Positions 15,759 to 29,461 of a DNA stretch of 64,000 nucleotides are shown here, in pieces. Both the position numbers and the translations under genes were made by a program. A model generated the notes under the pieces. The model ran no database searches and was not told where the DNA came from. It saw only the letters and a list, made by a program, of their open reading frames with translations. Numbering within the stretch: the first letter of the stretch is position 1; each line of letters opens with the position of its first letter. The stretch spans positions 48,127,089 to 48,191,088 of the forward strand of contig OY740768.1 in NCBI GenBank assembly GCA_963513935.1, in the 5' to 3' direction. This DNA comes from Aphrophora alni (Eukaryota > Arthropoda > Insecta > Hemiptera > Aphrophoridae).

Positions 15759-15816
15759 ATTTATCCGTTGCTATCTCCTGAAATATATATATTTCAGGAG
15801 ATAGCAACGGATAAAT
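15759..15816. repeat. Perfect 58-bp palindrome
   Basis: The two 29-nt halves are exact reverse complements with no loop; the centre lies in an alternating AT run at 15781-15794. The flanks keep only weak AT-rich symmetry. It may be a tiny fold-back element or the product of an inversion or template switch. Such a sequence could form a cruciform or a perfect RNA hairpin. Confidence 0.85.
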
Positions 15817-16032
15817 TAAATGTTATTTATTTTAATTAAATGTGTAGATTGTAGCAGGAAGGTAATGAGCGGGTCTTTAGTTATATATTTTTAAATATTA
15901 AAGTGGCAGAATATATAATCTATCTAATTATATCTTGCCCCTGTATAACTAAAAATTAACTACAAAATATTTAAATAGTAAGTGGATAACTCTTACTTTG
16001 GTCTATGGTATCTGATCAGACATTGTTACACC

Positions 16033-16033
<1 letters not shown>

Positions 16034-16066
<33 letters not shown>

Positions 16067-16074
16067 TACGTTCA
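16034..16074. repeat. Poly(T) run of 41
   Basis: An uninterrupted run of T that is poly(A) on the minus strand. It could be the tail of a retroposed copy lying at 16075 and above on the minus strand, but I do not recognise that flank, so a simple mononucleotide repeat is equally likely. Confidence 0.85.
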
Positions 16075-19000
16075 TATTTTGTTTGCACACTCATATCAAA
16101 GGCAAGAAGTTAATTCAGGATGCTGATGGCAAAACCCTTAGTAATAAGGACAATCAACAAAGTGTTTTATAAGTAAATGCAATTATGCGAATAAATTCCT
16201 CTTTCCAATACATTAAAAAATAACATAATCGTAATCATATATCAAATTAAGACTAAATTAATTAGTTTTAGGTTAAAGCCTGAATTACATCAAATTATCA
16301 CCTATTTTTGATTACATAAATTTAATTAGTTGAAAAAGCGTAGGTAAAATTTTTAGACTTCAAACAGTTTGTAAAGATCATAGCAATGAGCTATGTAAAA
16401 AACAAATAGATATTTGCTCATTACTATATTGAAATTGTCGTACAATGATCTGTTTTCGTCTCATCTAATTTACAAAATATTTTTATGGGGTTATCATCTA
16501 AGAAGTAAATGATACGAAGGGTCTTTTGTTTAAAGAAATAAGAAATTGTAATTATGGTTAATTTACTTTACATCATTTTTGTAGAGAAGGATTCCAAACT
16601 CTGGATATCCTACACGTTCCCTGTAGATACATTTAAACCTACATTATGTTATAAGCTTACATATCTAGATATGAATAGCTTTTGTTGTTGTGAAAATAAC
16701 TATTTTATTGACAGTTTATTCTGCGAGTTTAAGATATAGTTTTAAACATTATATTTGTTTTAATTAGTAAGTTGTTCACACACACACACACACACATCGC
16801 ATCCTCCGTATATCTCAAATAAATGAAGAAGTTGTATGAAATGGTGTTACTAATATTTTGTTGATTTTAATATATAACTCCAATCTACATTGAACAGTTA
16901 ATGTTTCCTGCCATAAAATGAGTACAAAATACTTTGAAATATAGTGTATAAAAATATTTTGAACAAATGGTTACATAACGAAGAGTGTCTATTAAACTAA
17001 AAATGTAAACGCTAAAATCTTTTTAACTAAAATTGATGTTGTCATTAACAATGCAATTTTAATGTTTTCGATTACATAGAATAACACAGCAAACAATTTG
17101 AAATAAAATAAAACCTAAGCAATAACATTTAATGAAACGTTTTCGAAAGTTGTCTTTAAGCAAAGTAAATAACACATTACATGAAGTAAACCTTTAATCT
17201 TAATTATTCTTTTTTAAATATAAACGTTAGTAACATCTCTATCTGCATTTTTATTGGTTTTCTAGATATTTCGAACATTATTTTTTTAAGTACCACCGAA
17301 CTTTCTCAGATCTAAATCAAATTGTTACAACTTTCATATACCTTGGCGAATAAAGGGCGAGCTTAAGTTGCTGTAAGACAGCATGTAATATGAATTGGTA
17401 CATAATTAATTGGATAGTAAGAGATGAAGAGACCGATGTAGAAAATCATAATTTATTATCAAGTAATATCAGTGACAGGTTATAGGATATACGGAAAAGT
17501 GTAGACTAGTGGTCAATTGAGTTGGAAGAATAACTAGAGGAAATTAGAGAGGGAAAACAAATATTCAACGGATTTTAGAAAATAAATGTCGTTACACAAA
17601 TTGACGAAATCGATGTAAGAATTCCGATCACTAAAAGATGTAAACACAAATATAAGAATATATTAATTGAAACGATGAAGAAAATTACGTTTCACTAAAA
17701 TAGTTATTCTTCATGAAATAAGTAAAGCAAAGATAAAGTAAAGGATATAAAATAAAAGGCTTCAAATAAGAATACGAATTCTAATTTCATTAATAGAAGA
17801 AAAGAAATTAATTGTGCTCATTAAAAATACTATTTCAAACTTAGAATAGAATTTAAAGAAATGAAATGGAAACGATTGGCTTTTAATTTTTTTTTTCCAA
17901 TCCGACGTGTTCAATCACTAATGGTTTATCTTTTAATAAGTATTTTCATTACAACTAACTTTTGTTTTATTTAAATAAATATTTGCTTGAAAGGGAGTGT
18001 TAGTCGCTCCATATACGGGGTAATTATTCATACATAACAAATAGATATTTAATTCATATCTAATAATAAATCAATAGCTGTTAATAATAAATATAGTAAT
18101 TTATTTATATTTAAATAAATTGTTGGTAATGTGATAATCGTGATTTCTTTGTTACTTACATTATGTTTTTTAAGTCATTCCATTTTAGCTAACATCCTTT
18201 ATATCCATGATATTTATAAATTTATCAATTCAAGGGATTGTAAATTGTATATTTTAGTATCATTGTAAAACATTTATTTCCTGCTTATTTACACGGGCTG
18301 AGAAATTATTTAAACAAGACTCAACATTAGAATTATGATGAATAATAGTTTCAACATTGTTTGTAATAAAATGTTTGCGTTAATAAGAAGTGAAATTCAA
18401 ATACTACATTAAATAATTTTCCTTGAAAATTGTGTGTTATTGAGAGAATCCAACCTTGTTAGTGAGTGAGTGTATATGTTCGTACAACGTTTACAATATA
18501 TGATACATTTATGTTATTCATTTTCTTTGTGATGGTTAAATAATAAGAGCGTAAAAGTATGTTGATCTGAATAAAACACGAACCAATAATTTCACTTACG
18601 ACCAATGTAGGAAAGGTTATGTCAGAGAATACGTACATAAGGTTTATACATACATACAAACACATATACATACGTACCTTTACAACACTCATGGCCACCG
18701 TAAACTCCAATAATAACCTATATACTGTATATTCTATCTTGCCGCTCTTCAGTTACAGATGTTAAAAACCATTTAATCCATACATAGTAACCTTCTTATA
18801 CCAACACTTATACTCTGATAAAAGATCTCGTCATGAAATTGAATGAAAACGCGTAATTCTTGACATATTAACATTATAGCCCTATGTCCACCTACTATTT
18901 AATTATGAAACAAATTAGAATTTCTAAATAGGCGTATCAGTTTCAGTTCTTCAGCTAGCTCCAAGTGTTGATGCCTGTTAAGGCATCAAAATATTTCCTG

Positions 19001-22000
19001 AAGTTTCTTCTCCCAAATCTCATTAGAACCGTTTTATTACTCTTCAGTTAGTATAACTCTATGTGTCATGTTTCAACACTTGTGTTATTAGGGTCTACAT
19101 TCCATTGTTGACTGGTTTTGTCTACAATTTAAACCTTTTATTTCTGCTCACAAAGAGTCTTCTTTGTAATATATACTTTTTTTGTATTCAATAACAAATC
19201 ATTTTGCATAACTTACTTTAATGTAATGAAAATATATTATCTCTTTTTCTTAATATTTTAGTCGAAGTTCGGTCACTTGATATTACATAAATATAATTAC
19301 ACTCAAACCCTACTTGTTGGGCATGCTTTAAAACGACCATTTTAATTTTTAAACAATATTATTTGTGTTTATTTATAAAAGTTTATTTATTGTTATTTGA
19401 AAGTTTAATCAGATTTGTTTATATTATTTGAGTTGTGTTAAGAAGATTATAATTTTAATTCAAAAAATGGTATTAATTTGACTTCTTGTTAGCAGAAAGA
19501 GATGGGTCATCAATGCAGATATACGATTGTCATCAATGCTTGAATACAAACTAATACTTGAATATATGTGTTGTAATTTTTTTACGTTAACTCTTTAAGT
19601 TAAAATAGAATGTTCTTATACCTTCAAAAATAAAGATCAAATATAGGTAGAACACGTGCTACATTTTTTCTTTATTTTTTAAGCCAACACAACTTTCAAC
19701 CTCAGATAAATAGAAGAACTGGGTACAAATAAAGAAATCTAAAACAGACTAATCTGTAACATCCTCACGTCAGCTTTTTGGTGACATGACTGCATAGGTC
19801 TTGTGAACCCATTTCTAAAAAAATTCTTTACAACTGTCTTATTTTTAGCCAAGTATTTTAAAATAAACAAGGTTTTTAGATTTTGTTACTTTGTTACTTC
19901 GACTATAAAAAAATATCATAAAAAACTGAAAAAAAATAATAATTTAATATACAAATTTTGAGTCTCGTAAAGTTTTTGTTAACTAAAATATATAATCGTA
20001 CAATTTGAGTTATTTCTATGAATTTGATAAATTGGAGAAATTACAAACACATTTTTGATTACTTACGTAAATTTAAAGAGTGCGAAAACCGAAAAGCAGT
20101 ACCCAATATTTAAAACAAAAATTTTCCCACCTCCCCATAATCGTTTACATGTTTTACAAGTTTGTTGCCTTTACAATAGTCTAGTCCTAATCATTGATGG
20201 CTGCAGAAATTGATTGTTTCTTATATAAATATATCGATTTTAATTGTATTTTACACATTGACTAATGCTCATTGACAGAATATGATTGTAAATTTACTAC
20301 ACACGCAGGCACGCACACACACACACGTACGCACATTTGCACACAGAAACTGGAATTAATATATTTAAAAATCGTATTAATTAACATTTTATAATTTTTG
20401 GTAACTACATAGAAATAAAAGAACTTAATAGGTTACAGCTGCTTTAATCTTTTAATAATGCATTATGGGAACATTTAATATTAATAAGGTTTTCTAAACT
20501 CTTCATAAATACGTAATAGACCATAAATATTGGAAAACAGAGGTAACGTAATAAAAACTATCATAACATGAAAATCATAAAATCATATTTAATAAAGTAA
20601 AATAACTGGGTCATAAAAATATATATAAATAAATGTTATTGATGTTTTAACATCGAGTATCGACTTCTGCACGCTAATAATATATTTAGATATGAAGAAA
20701 GCGTAATATTATTAATAAAATCATATTTTACCTCATTCTATATAAAACTTGTAGGCATATATATTTTACCTCCAATATCAAGAGTAATCTAATCTAATAA
20801 TATTTACATTACTAATTTAATAGCCACGGTAAAAAATCCATATACCTACAAATAGAATTTAACTTTATTTTTAATTAATTATATTTTCTGGTTATTTTAA
20901 CATTTAATATATGAACATTATCAGAGATTTGTTCTGGGTGTAAAAACTCTTACACATAACATCTTCAAATTAAAAAAAAATATTGTATATCCTCTAGTAA
21001 TAAAATATGTCCACTGCTAATACAAATATTTTTTACTATTGTTAAGAAAAATTGTTATAAATAGTTGTTAGGTATAATTATAAAAACTACCAAATATAAC
21101 TTTATATTAAGTCCGAATACAATACACATTGAAGTGTTACTCTAGACATAATTATGCTGACTCTAGACGACATCAATAACCAAGACAGTTATATAAACCT
21201 CGATGACTTAAAACGATGGTCAATCAGTATTGAAGACACTGACGCTTTATAGCCGGAGGCACTGCTCACCGACTGGTCAAGAGTATGGTCAGAACATTCA
21301 TAGGACTTCATTACAATCAGCTTTGAGAACATTAAGGTCAAAAACACTTTATCTGATACTTGCTGTAATAGAGGTAACTAAACCGAGACTATATACTTGA
21401 ATAAATTTCATACGAGATACAAGAAAGTAGACTTATTTGAATTTTGGATATTTCATTATAATACTTAGCTTGTTCGATCTTGGGACTATTAATATATTTT
21501 ACAATAAAGGGGGTTAGATATGAATAATGGATTTCTTAAAATTATAAAGGAACTAAACCGCTGATTGCTATATGTATTTGATTTAACCTTAAAACCACTT
21601 TATCCAAAATAAAAAACCCCTTATTTATGATAAATGGTATCAATTTCAATTGAAACGAAAATAGGAATCAAGAGAAAACTAATTCCTAACAAATGGTGGA
21701 TTGGCCGTATCTAGATAAATCTAAATCCTAACACTTTTATTTATTAGTATTCCAACCCTTCACACTGGATTTTTACATATATGGTTTAACATAAATTAAA
21801 ATTTAATATTTCCCAGATTTGTTATTATGAACTAATAATACAAGTAGTAACAATTTTTTTTAAATATTCTAACGATGTCGTGAATAAAAATCAGGTTTTT
21901 TTATATACTTTTACAACTATTTGTAGAATATGGAGACATTTTGTCGTAAAATTATAAAATGTTTTTGCACAATATGTAAAATTATAGTAATTCAAATTTT

Positions 22001-23689
22001 AAAACTGTATGAATATTTTTTTTTAAACATTATGCACACCAATGGAATATTTCTATAGATTCTCATGAAATATTGAAATATACGCCAGTGTATAAATATT
22101 TCATTGTTTAACTTACATTGTCATTGACGTTGTTTTATGGAGTCAATGCGTATGAAGAGTACCTTAGTTGAAATAAATAGAAATCAGAAGATTTATGATT
22201 TAGATATTTATTCTCTTTAATTTCTTGTGCATTTATATAAACGACAACTTGTGCTATAAAATCTTGCGTTTTATAAGCATTCCATTAAAATAGTTATTTC
22301 CTTATCTAGGTAAAATATTTTTTCTAATTAAATTTGAATCACTACTGACACTACGAATCAAGTGACTAAAACTTGTACAGAACTTTATTGATTTGACGAA
22401 AACCGATTTAGTGTCATGAAAATAAATTTTAGTTTGCAATTCAGAAAAATATAAATAAACTGTAAAATAAAAATAAATAAAAATATCCTTTGCTATACAA
22501 AATTTAAATCATTTTGAGATTAAGTAATATTAGCAACATAAGGTTTATTTTATAAATAAGAGAAAACTAGGCGATTATTCTATGATAAATCAGGTTTGTT
22601 GTGTTAAATCAGTGTTTTTGTTTTATAGATGTTAGTAGTTACAGAAATAGTAATTCTACCTCTTGTGAGGCGAAATATCCCTAATATATATATTTGGTAA
22701 ATATAGAAATATATAACATAAATATTGACTTTGTATGGTAAACTATACAATAATTTACCGAGAATAAAAGCTGATAACCTTATTTATTATGTAAGAAACA
22801 ATATATTTTGCAAATGATACATTATTATACATAGCTATGCTTATTACTATTAATATTTGTACAAACAAATTTAGAACACTAAATGTAGTATGCATAATAA
22901 ATAATAATATGATGGATGATTAATAATAACTTAATAAAAATATATAAGGACAGCCGTGAATAAAAGTGAAACTACAATTATTAAGTACAAGCAATAATAT
23001 AACGAATGTAGTGAAAATATCTTTGTTAACAGTAATAAATGGGAACGGATAATTACGAAATAACTTTATATCCTATTAAAAGGGTTAACAATTTTGCATA
23101 CCGAGATCCTACAGTACTAAATCATCCCTTTTTTTAGAGCTAATGTAATAAATCTTGTTTGAAATAAAATCTATTCTCTCCCAACCCTCCATCTCAAAAT
23201 TGGAACTGGAAAAATATGAATTAACATTATATAATTAAAGTTATTTATTGGTAAACAATACTAAATAATCAGTTAAATAAAAATTATGATGTAATTTACT
23301 TGTTTTTGGTAATAACAAAATTATATGAAATAATACAAAAATGGACATTTATTAAAAAATTTTCGTAGACATTGAGTAACAGTTTTTTTACTTACTGTTA
23401 TTGTTCACGTAACGTGTAACACATTCGTCTTTTATAGTTGCATCTCCTTCAAAATTACTCTCGTAAATATAATAATAACAATAACAAAAAATAATACAAT
23501 AGATGTTTAAAAATAATAAATTTAAACCAAATGCTGTTAGAGGCTATTTCAGTACGTTTCCCCCGATTCGAAAATGTTATTTTCTTAACTTTTAATTATG
23601 TACTCTTAACTTATTTGATTAAAACATATTTTGTTCAATTTTTGAAATTACCTTCTACGAGAGCGTCCATGGTATATTATCACTTTTAG

Positions 23690-23691
<2 letters not shown>
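16075..23691. other. AT-rich noncoding DNA
   Basis: Contains a (CA)10 tract at 16777-16796 and a compound CA/CG repeat near 20302-20346. There are only short unrecognised open frames. I see no supportable gene or transposon. Confidence 0.5.

Positions 23692-23725
<34 letters not shown>
23692..23725. repeat. (TA)n microsatellite
   Basis: About 17 copies of TA. Confidence 0.9.
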
Positions 23726-23727
<2 letters not shown>

Positions 23728-26700
23728 TGAACTGAAATGTTTTTTGAAAATGATGGAAATACTCTTTTTAAGAAAATTGTTCTGGTATGTTTATTGGGGG
23801 TATAAGAGTGTGTAGTTCAAAAGGTTTTAATCGTGTTTATCATGTAATATCAATGATATAAGGTTATTAATATATAAAGAAATTAATCTATGCTAAATTA
23901 TTATCTCTGTATTTGTTCAAAAACTATAAGGGGTAAATAGAAGACACGATACGCTCTACACCTTAAGGTAAACATTTCCTAAGAAGGTTGTACTCCTGAA
24001 TTTAACAGATCAGGGAAACACCACGGTGTTCTCACAATGACTGTTACAATAGACAATGTTTAAAACTTATATGGGTTTCAATAGACAACATCTCTTTCAT
24101 AAACGTGTATCATCAAGTTGAGTGCTGCTTAATGTAATAAATACATATACGTACCTAAATTGAATGTTGCTTAGGCAAATGAATAGGGAGATAACTAAAT
24201 ATCTACAATGGCAATAAAATTTAAAATCTTATCTATGATATTTAATAAATTTTTAATATATCCAGAAATTGAAAATATTTAATTATAAGAGAGTAGACTG
24301 ATAATTCGGGATATAGTTAGGAGGGAAATAATATTGTTAACAATATCCAATGATTGAATAACTGATTTTGATTCAAATAATTTTGGTAAAAAAATATTAT
24401 TTAGCATTAGGGTTAAAGTTTATTATTATTTTTAAAGCCATTATACGTTATTATAGTATTTAAATTGAATAAATGGTATTTGTATAAGTAATAAATCTGT
24501 AATCGAATTAAACTGCCAAATGTTCACTTCGGTCAAATTCAGTCATTTATTTATTAACAACTATTTCCAGTACATTTTACTCAATTTATTTACATTTGTA
24601 TGCTCTCAAATAAATATATTGCAATATTGTGACCATATTTATTTTAAATTTCTAAGGATGTGGGGTAGACTTGGAACTGAGCGCTACCTGTAAAGTCATC
24701 ATTACGGTTTTAACAAAGTAAGTGAGCCGCAAAAATCAAAATCTAATATTTATATAAAATTATACGAAACATCTGTTTACGATATCAAAGCCTATGTGAT
24801 CAATTTAAGATATGTTAGGTGTCACAACCCCCTATGTAGTCACTGAAGGAACGATTATGGCTTTTATATTGCTAACAGACTACACACTATGTAAACTAAG
24901 CATTGCCAAATAATTATAACATTTTGTGAAAATTTAGGGTGTCTGCTTCACTTACGTAGAATAAAAAATATACAAACTCCAGAAACTAAAAACAAACTAT
25001 CAACAACAACAAAACGTCGGAAATTTAGATAAGAAATTTAAAGACAAGTAAAACTAAAGTTGGAAAAATACGAACTGTGAAAATAAAACGTATAAACTTC
25101 TTTATGCTCCGACTCTTAGTGGATGATATAAAGGAATGCACAAGATATAAAGGAATGATTACACAAGATATCATTCATAACATTTTTAATAGTGGGTAAA
25201 TAAAAAAATAATACAAACAGTTATTTTCAACACTAAATCCAAATATAGTAAAAAATAATACATTTTTATATAATAATTGTTCTTGAATAAAATATTATTT
25301 TGAGGATAAGCATAATGTATAACATATGTAATACATTGAAAACTAAGTTCCCTTTAATAGAGTTTTACCGTAAATGCAGAATCCTTCTTCATTTAAAATT
25401 ATTACAATATTACGAAAACAAAAGGACTGACTATTTAAAACAAATCTAAAATGTGAATTACGAAAACTAAAATGGAACTATTGGTTATTATAAAAAAAAT
25501 ATATTTAAGAACAGGAGTAGAAATACACTAAAACAAAAACGACTACATTAATTTGTTGTTGCTTTTCAAACCTAAATTAAACCTAATTAAAACCTACAGT
25601 TACTGACCTATATTTTCCTAACCGTAGTGTACAGAAAATTGTATTATATTTAAAAACTTAGGAAATTTCTTGTGGGAACCTAGGTTAAAACAAACACGCC
25701 TTTAATCACTCCCTCACTCTCTCTCTCACTCCCTCCCTCCCTCCCTCTCTCTCTCTCTCAATAATTTGTTGTCTACTAAAATGTACGAATAAGTAAAGTT
25801 TTAAGTTACATTTAGAATATTACCGCTATAGTTTTTATAGCCTACTATTAAAAATAATTCAGATATCAGACATTCATTAAATAAGGCAAGAGTTATCCTT
25901 GAGTAATGGAAACTTGAATTCCAATTAAAAATAGTCGATGGCTATGAACAAACATATCTTATACACGGAGTTTTTGTTGGTACCAAGTAATAATATAAAA
26001 TAATGATCTAGTTTGCAGATTACGTACCGTATTATAAATTAATTAACGTATCCTTTGGTAGTCCAATACACATTGATCGCGCAATACAGTGACCTAATTA
26101 ACATCATTCTGTTTGTGGTGCACAACCATGGGTGGCAATTTACATGGCAGTAACAGAGAACTATAATATCTACTGACATTTATGGCCTTAGATCAAAGTT
26201 GTGTTTAATCTGTCTCGGACTGGAATTTGATAGAAGTTATGTTTAACCGCATAAACTAGATGTTCATTTACATTGCATATTACTGTCATTGATAATCTAA
26301 GTCAAAGGAAATATTTGCAATGTAACGAATTATTGAAGCGATAGTACACTAATTAACGTTATGTTTGTATCTGGTTTGTTTACCAACTTTGGCGATGTAT
26401 TAGCACAAATAAACGGACAAACTGAAGGTAATGACTTACGATATGGTCTTAAATGATGACCTCTGTCTGATCCCAATATTTAGTGTTGACTAAATAAGTA
26501 TATCCGCATAGGTAATTTACCAGCGGTTCAGTTATATTGAAATAGTATGGTCAACATTTCATAGGGTTTTATCTCAACTATATTCAACATATGCTTAATC
26601 TTCGTTGACCAGATAGGTATTTATTGACACACATTTCAGTTTCAAACTAATTTCATCTATTGCTAAATCAACATAGAATAAGTATTACAACACTCCCTAA

Positions 26701-27114
26701 AATAGATGTAAATGTGAAATATATTCTTAGTTTTTCCTTCAGGCCGCAGCAAAACCAGGCTGTAAGGGGAGTTTACTCTGTAAAAGGCCAAATATAACTT
26801 TAGTATTATGATAAACTGCCATTTATCAAATATATGCTTGCCATATTCAAACATTACTCAAGTGCTTAGTTTATGATGATGGTATAGCTGATTCTTACAG
26901 GAAACTATAACCTTTTTAAAGAAAGAGTTAGTTCATTTATGGCTATGAAGACCATTTATGGGAGTTAGTTCATTTATGGGCATTTGGTCCCAGTCCGATG
27001 CCTGTAAATATTTTGGGTTTATTGACAGGTTTTTGAAGAGCAATCACACTTAGTATGATTGCACAAATTAGGAGGATATTGACGTTTTACAGTAACATTA
27101 TGGGAACTCAAACC
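23726..27114. other. AT-rich noncoding DNA
   Basis: Contains a CT/CCCT-rich simple repeat at 25707-25759, small local duplications near 25125-25172 and 26929-26978, and one copy (24773-24798) of a 26-bp sequence found again at 38828-38853. No gene is recognised. Confidence 0.5.
25707..25759. repeat. CT / CCCT simple repeat
   Basis: Pyrimidine-only tract of mixed ACTC, CCCT and CT units. Confidence 0.85.
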
Positions 27115-27480
27115 GTGACGCAGAGGAATGAGACTCCAGGTAGGTTAATAAAGTTAAAGTGCCCTGTCTCACCACTCTCCTTCACGAAAACCAGTGACTT
27201 GTACCAAACATCTAAAATGGTAGTTTCTCCAACAGAGAAACTTAATTTCTCCAACTGCTTAATTTTAATTGTCCAGTCATTAGTTAAAGTGAGAATGCCT
27301 CTCTTCTACACCCAACCCACTTTTTTATTTACATCTTCCACCAAACCTACGTAATTCTCCTCTATGAAAAATTGCAGATATTGTAGATCACAAAGGTTTT
27401 TGGTAATGTTTATTTTTCTATCATGCTCGAACAACTAATAGTTCCCTATTTGTAAAACTATGTTAGAGAAGTCACTAACC
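27115..27480 (-). pseudogene. Decayed coding remnant, unidentified
   Basis: Read on the minus strand, this stretch gives a mostly open, protein-like translation containing YVGLVEDVNKK and, after two stops, QLEKL...VGETTILDVWYKSL. The pattern (aromatic-V-G-x-V-E-D-V followed by charged residues) looks coding rather than random, and recalls a short beta-rich module I have seen in uncharacterised insect transposon-associated proteins, but I cannot name it. It lies just upstream of the R2-like element in opposite orientation. Stops and poor continuity mean it is not functional. Confidence 0.3.
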
Positions 27481-27542
27481 CTTAAGTCGCCCTTCTGATT
27501 TACCAACAATTAATTAGGTGTAAAAGAAAATAAATTGACCTT

Positions 27543-28243
27543 GGACCGAAAAGCTATGGTCTAGAACAGGACTTTACTATATCTTTACTAGATGGAGTGT
27601 CATACGGTGTGTTAAAGCGAGCTGACCCAGGCTGTGTGGTTTTCACTGCCATCATGAATGGATGCTTAAAGTATGGGAGAGTCCCTAAAGCCTGGAAGGA
27701 ATCTAATACCGTCCTCATCCACAAAAACGGAGCTATTGGAGACTTGGAGAATTGGCGGCCGCTAACGCTTGCGAACTGCATCTCCAAGCTCTACACAGGA
27801 GTTCTAGCCGACCGACTGGGAAAATGGGCGGCCAAAACATCTCGTGTTTCGTGGGCTCAGAAAGGCTTCATGGAGCATGAACGCTGCTACGAGCATAACT
27901 TCGTCGTCCAGTCGGTTATCGATTATGCTAGACGGAGAGGCAAGCGAGCTGTTATAACGTGGCTTTACCTTTCGAATGCGTTCGGCTCCGTTCCCCACGA
28001 CTACCTGCGGATGATCCTCGGTCTCCACCAGGTGCCTAGTGGGCTCATCGATACTCTACTGGAGTTGTACGATGTAGACTGTACAAAAATTCGTACGTCG
28101 GCAGGCTATACAGGGCCGATTCCCTTGGAGGCTGGGGTTAAGCAAGGAGACCCGCTTAGTCCCATCCTCTTCAACCTCGCTATCGAGCCTCTTGTCAGAG
28201 TGGCTCAGAGGATGGCCCCAAAAAAGGGTATAGTTTATGCGGC
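27543..28243 (+). pseudogene. R2-like reverse transcriptase, N-terminal part
   Basis: An open frame from about 27543 (first ATG-like start GTG at 27597) carries RT motifs in order: KAWKESNTVLIHKNG (motif 1), ENWRPLTLANCISKL (motif 2), the region around LSNAFGSVPHDYL (motif A) and GVKQGDPLSPILFN (motif B). The residue that should be the first catalytic aspartate of motif A is tyrosine: codon TAC at 27966-27968 in TWLYLSNAF, where the family has D. A one-base deletion at about 28232-28243 then moves the YADD box into another frame. Both lesions would abolish polymerase activity. The frame has no true 5' start because the element is truncated. Confidence 0.9.
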
Positions 28244-29461
28244 CATAGCTTCTCTGTGGTTGCCTATGCTGACGATCTGACTCTCATCGCATCTGGTGGT
28301 GACGAAATGTCTGAGTTGCTTCGCGCGGTGGGCGAGGTCGCGTCTTGGGCTGGCCTAAAGTTCAAACCAGATAAATGTGCCAGTCTGGACGTTGACTGCC
28401 GTGGTAGAAGGCGTGTGGCGGGGACTCAGTTTCGAATAGAAAACAGTGAAATGAAAGCGCTGCAAGAGGGCGACGAATACCGTCACTTGTGTATCCCCAC
28501 TGGCTTCAAGAACTGCCAGACCCCGGTGGAGGGTATTAAAAGCATGGTGAAGGACCTGGAAGCAGTAGATCGGAGTCTGCTTGCCCCCTGGCAAAAGCTC
28601 GAGGTTGCTAGGGTTTTCGTTCTCCCTCGCCTCGACTTCGTTCTACGGGGAGCCAGGGTGGAAAAAGGTCCGTTATCCCAACTTGATAAGGTGGTCAAGC
28701 GGTTGGCTAAGGCATGGCTGTACCTGCCTCGCAGGGCCAGTGCCGAGATCGTTTACCTTGATCCGTCGGAGGGTGGCGCAGGTCTTCTTCCGACTGCTGA
28801 TCAGGTTGACGTGGGTTCAGTTGTGCATGCGTTTCGGCTCGTTACCTGCCGTGACCCTGTGGTACGGGACCTGGCAAGAAATACCTTGCGCGGTGTAGTC
28901 CGACAACGCCTCGGGCGGGTGCCCACTGAGGAGGATGTGGCTGACTACCTGTCGGGGCGACTTGATGGGGAGTTTAGCCGCGATAGTGGTGACATAGCAT
29001 CGGTCTGGACCGGTGCTAGAAACGCCGCCCGTCGGCTACACCAACGGATCGGCATGAGGTGGCGATGGAGTCAGGTGCTAAGGGAGTTTCAAGTTGTTGT
29101 TCCCGCGCCTGACGCCCCGGTGGATCCTGTCATGGTTCCTGAGAGCGCGCGCCAGGTTCTTTTGCGGCGGTTGAGAGCGGCCATTAGGTCAGGGTACCGT
29201 AGACGTCTTGTGGGAAAGGCAGACCAAGGGAAGGTGGTCAAGGTATCTGCTCAGAGTGGTATTTCAAACCACTTTGTTCGCTCTGGTAGGTATACTCGAT
29301 TTGCCGACTGGAGGTTTGTCTTCAAAGCCCGCTTAGATACCGTACCGCTAAATGGCTGCAAGCGTTGGGGTAATGGCGACAGGAGATGTAGGCGCTGTGG
29401 TTACGTGTCGGAGACACTGCCACACGTGCTGAACCACTGTCAGCGGCACAGCGCGGCCTAG
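28241..29461 (+). pseudogene. R2-like RT catalytic box, thumb and CCHC finger
   Basis: This is the continuation of the reverse transcriptase in the shifted frame. The YADD catalytic box lies at 28265-28276, about 30 bases after the frameshift. It is followed by the long thumb/connector typical of R2-clade proteins and, at 29387-29440, a CX2CX8HX4C zinc finger (CRRCGYVSETLPHVLNHC) that precedes the endonuclease in this family. An in-frame TAG at 29459-29461 interrupts the frame just after the finger, and reading resumes in the same frame with GRHDAVLGRL, a conserved block. The stop is therefore a point mutation, not the natural end. Confidence 0.9.

Noticed and set aside
17310..17700. Possible non-LTR reverse transcriptase tail (TFIYLGE) on the plus strand
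   Set aside because: Only one short block resembles the family; the following translation has stops and no second motif.
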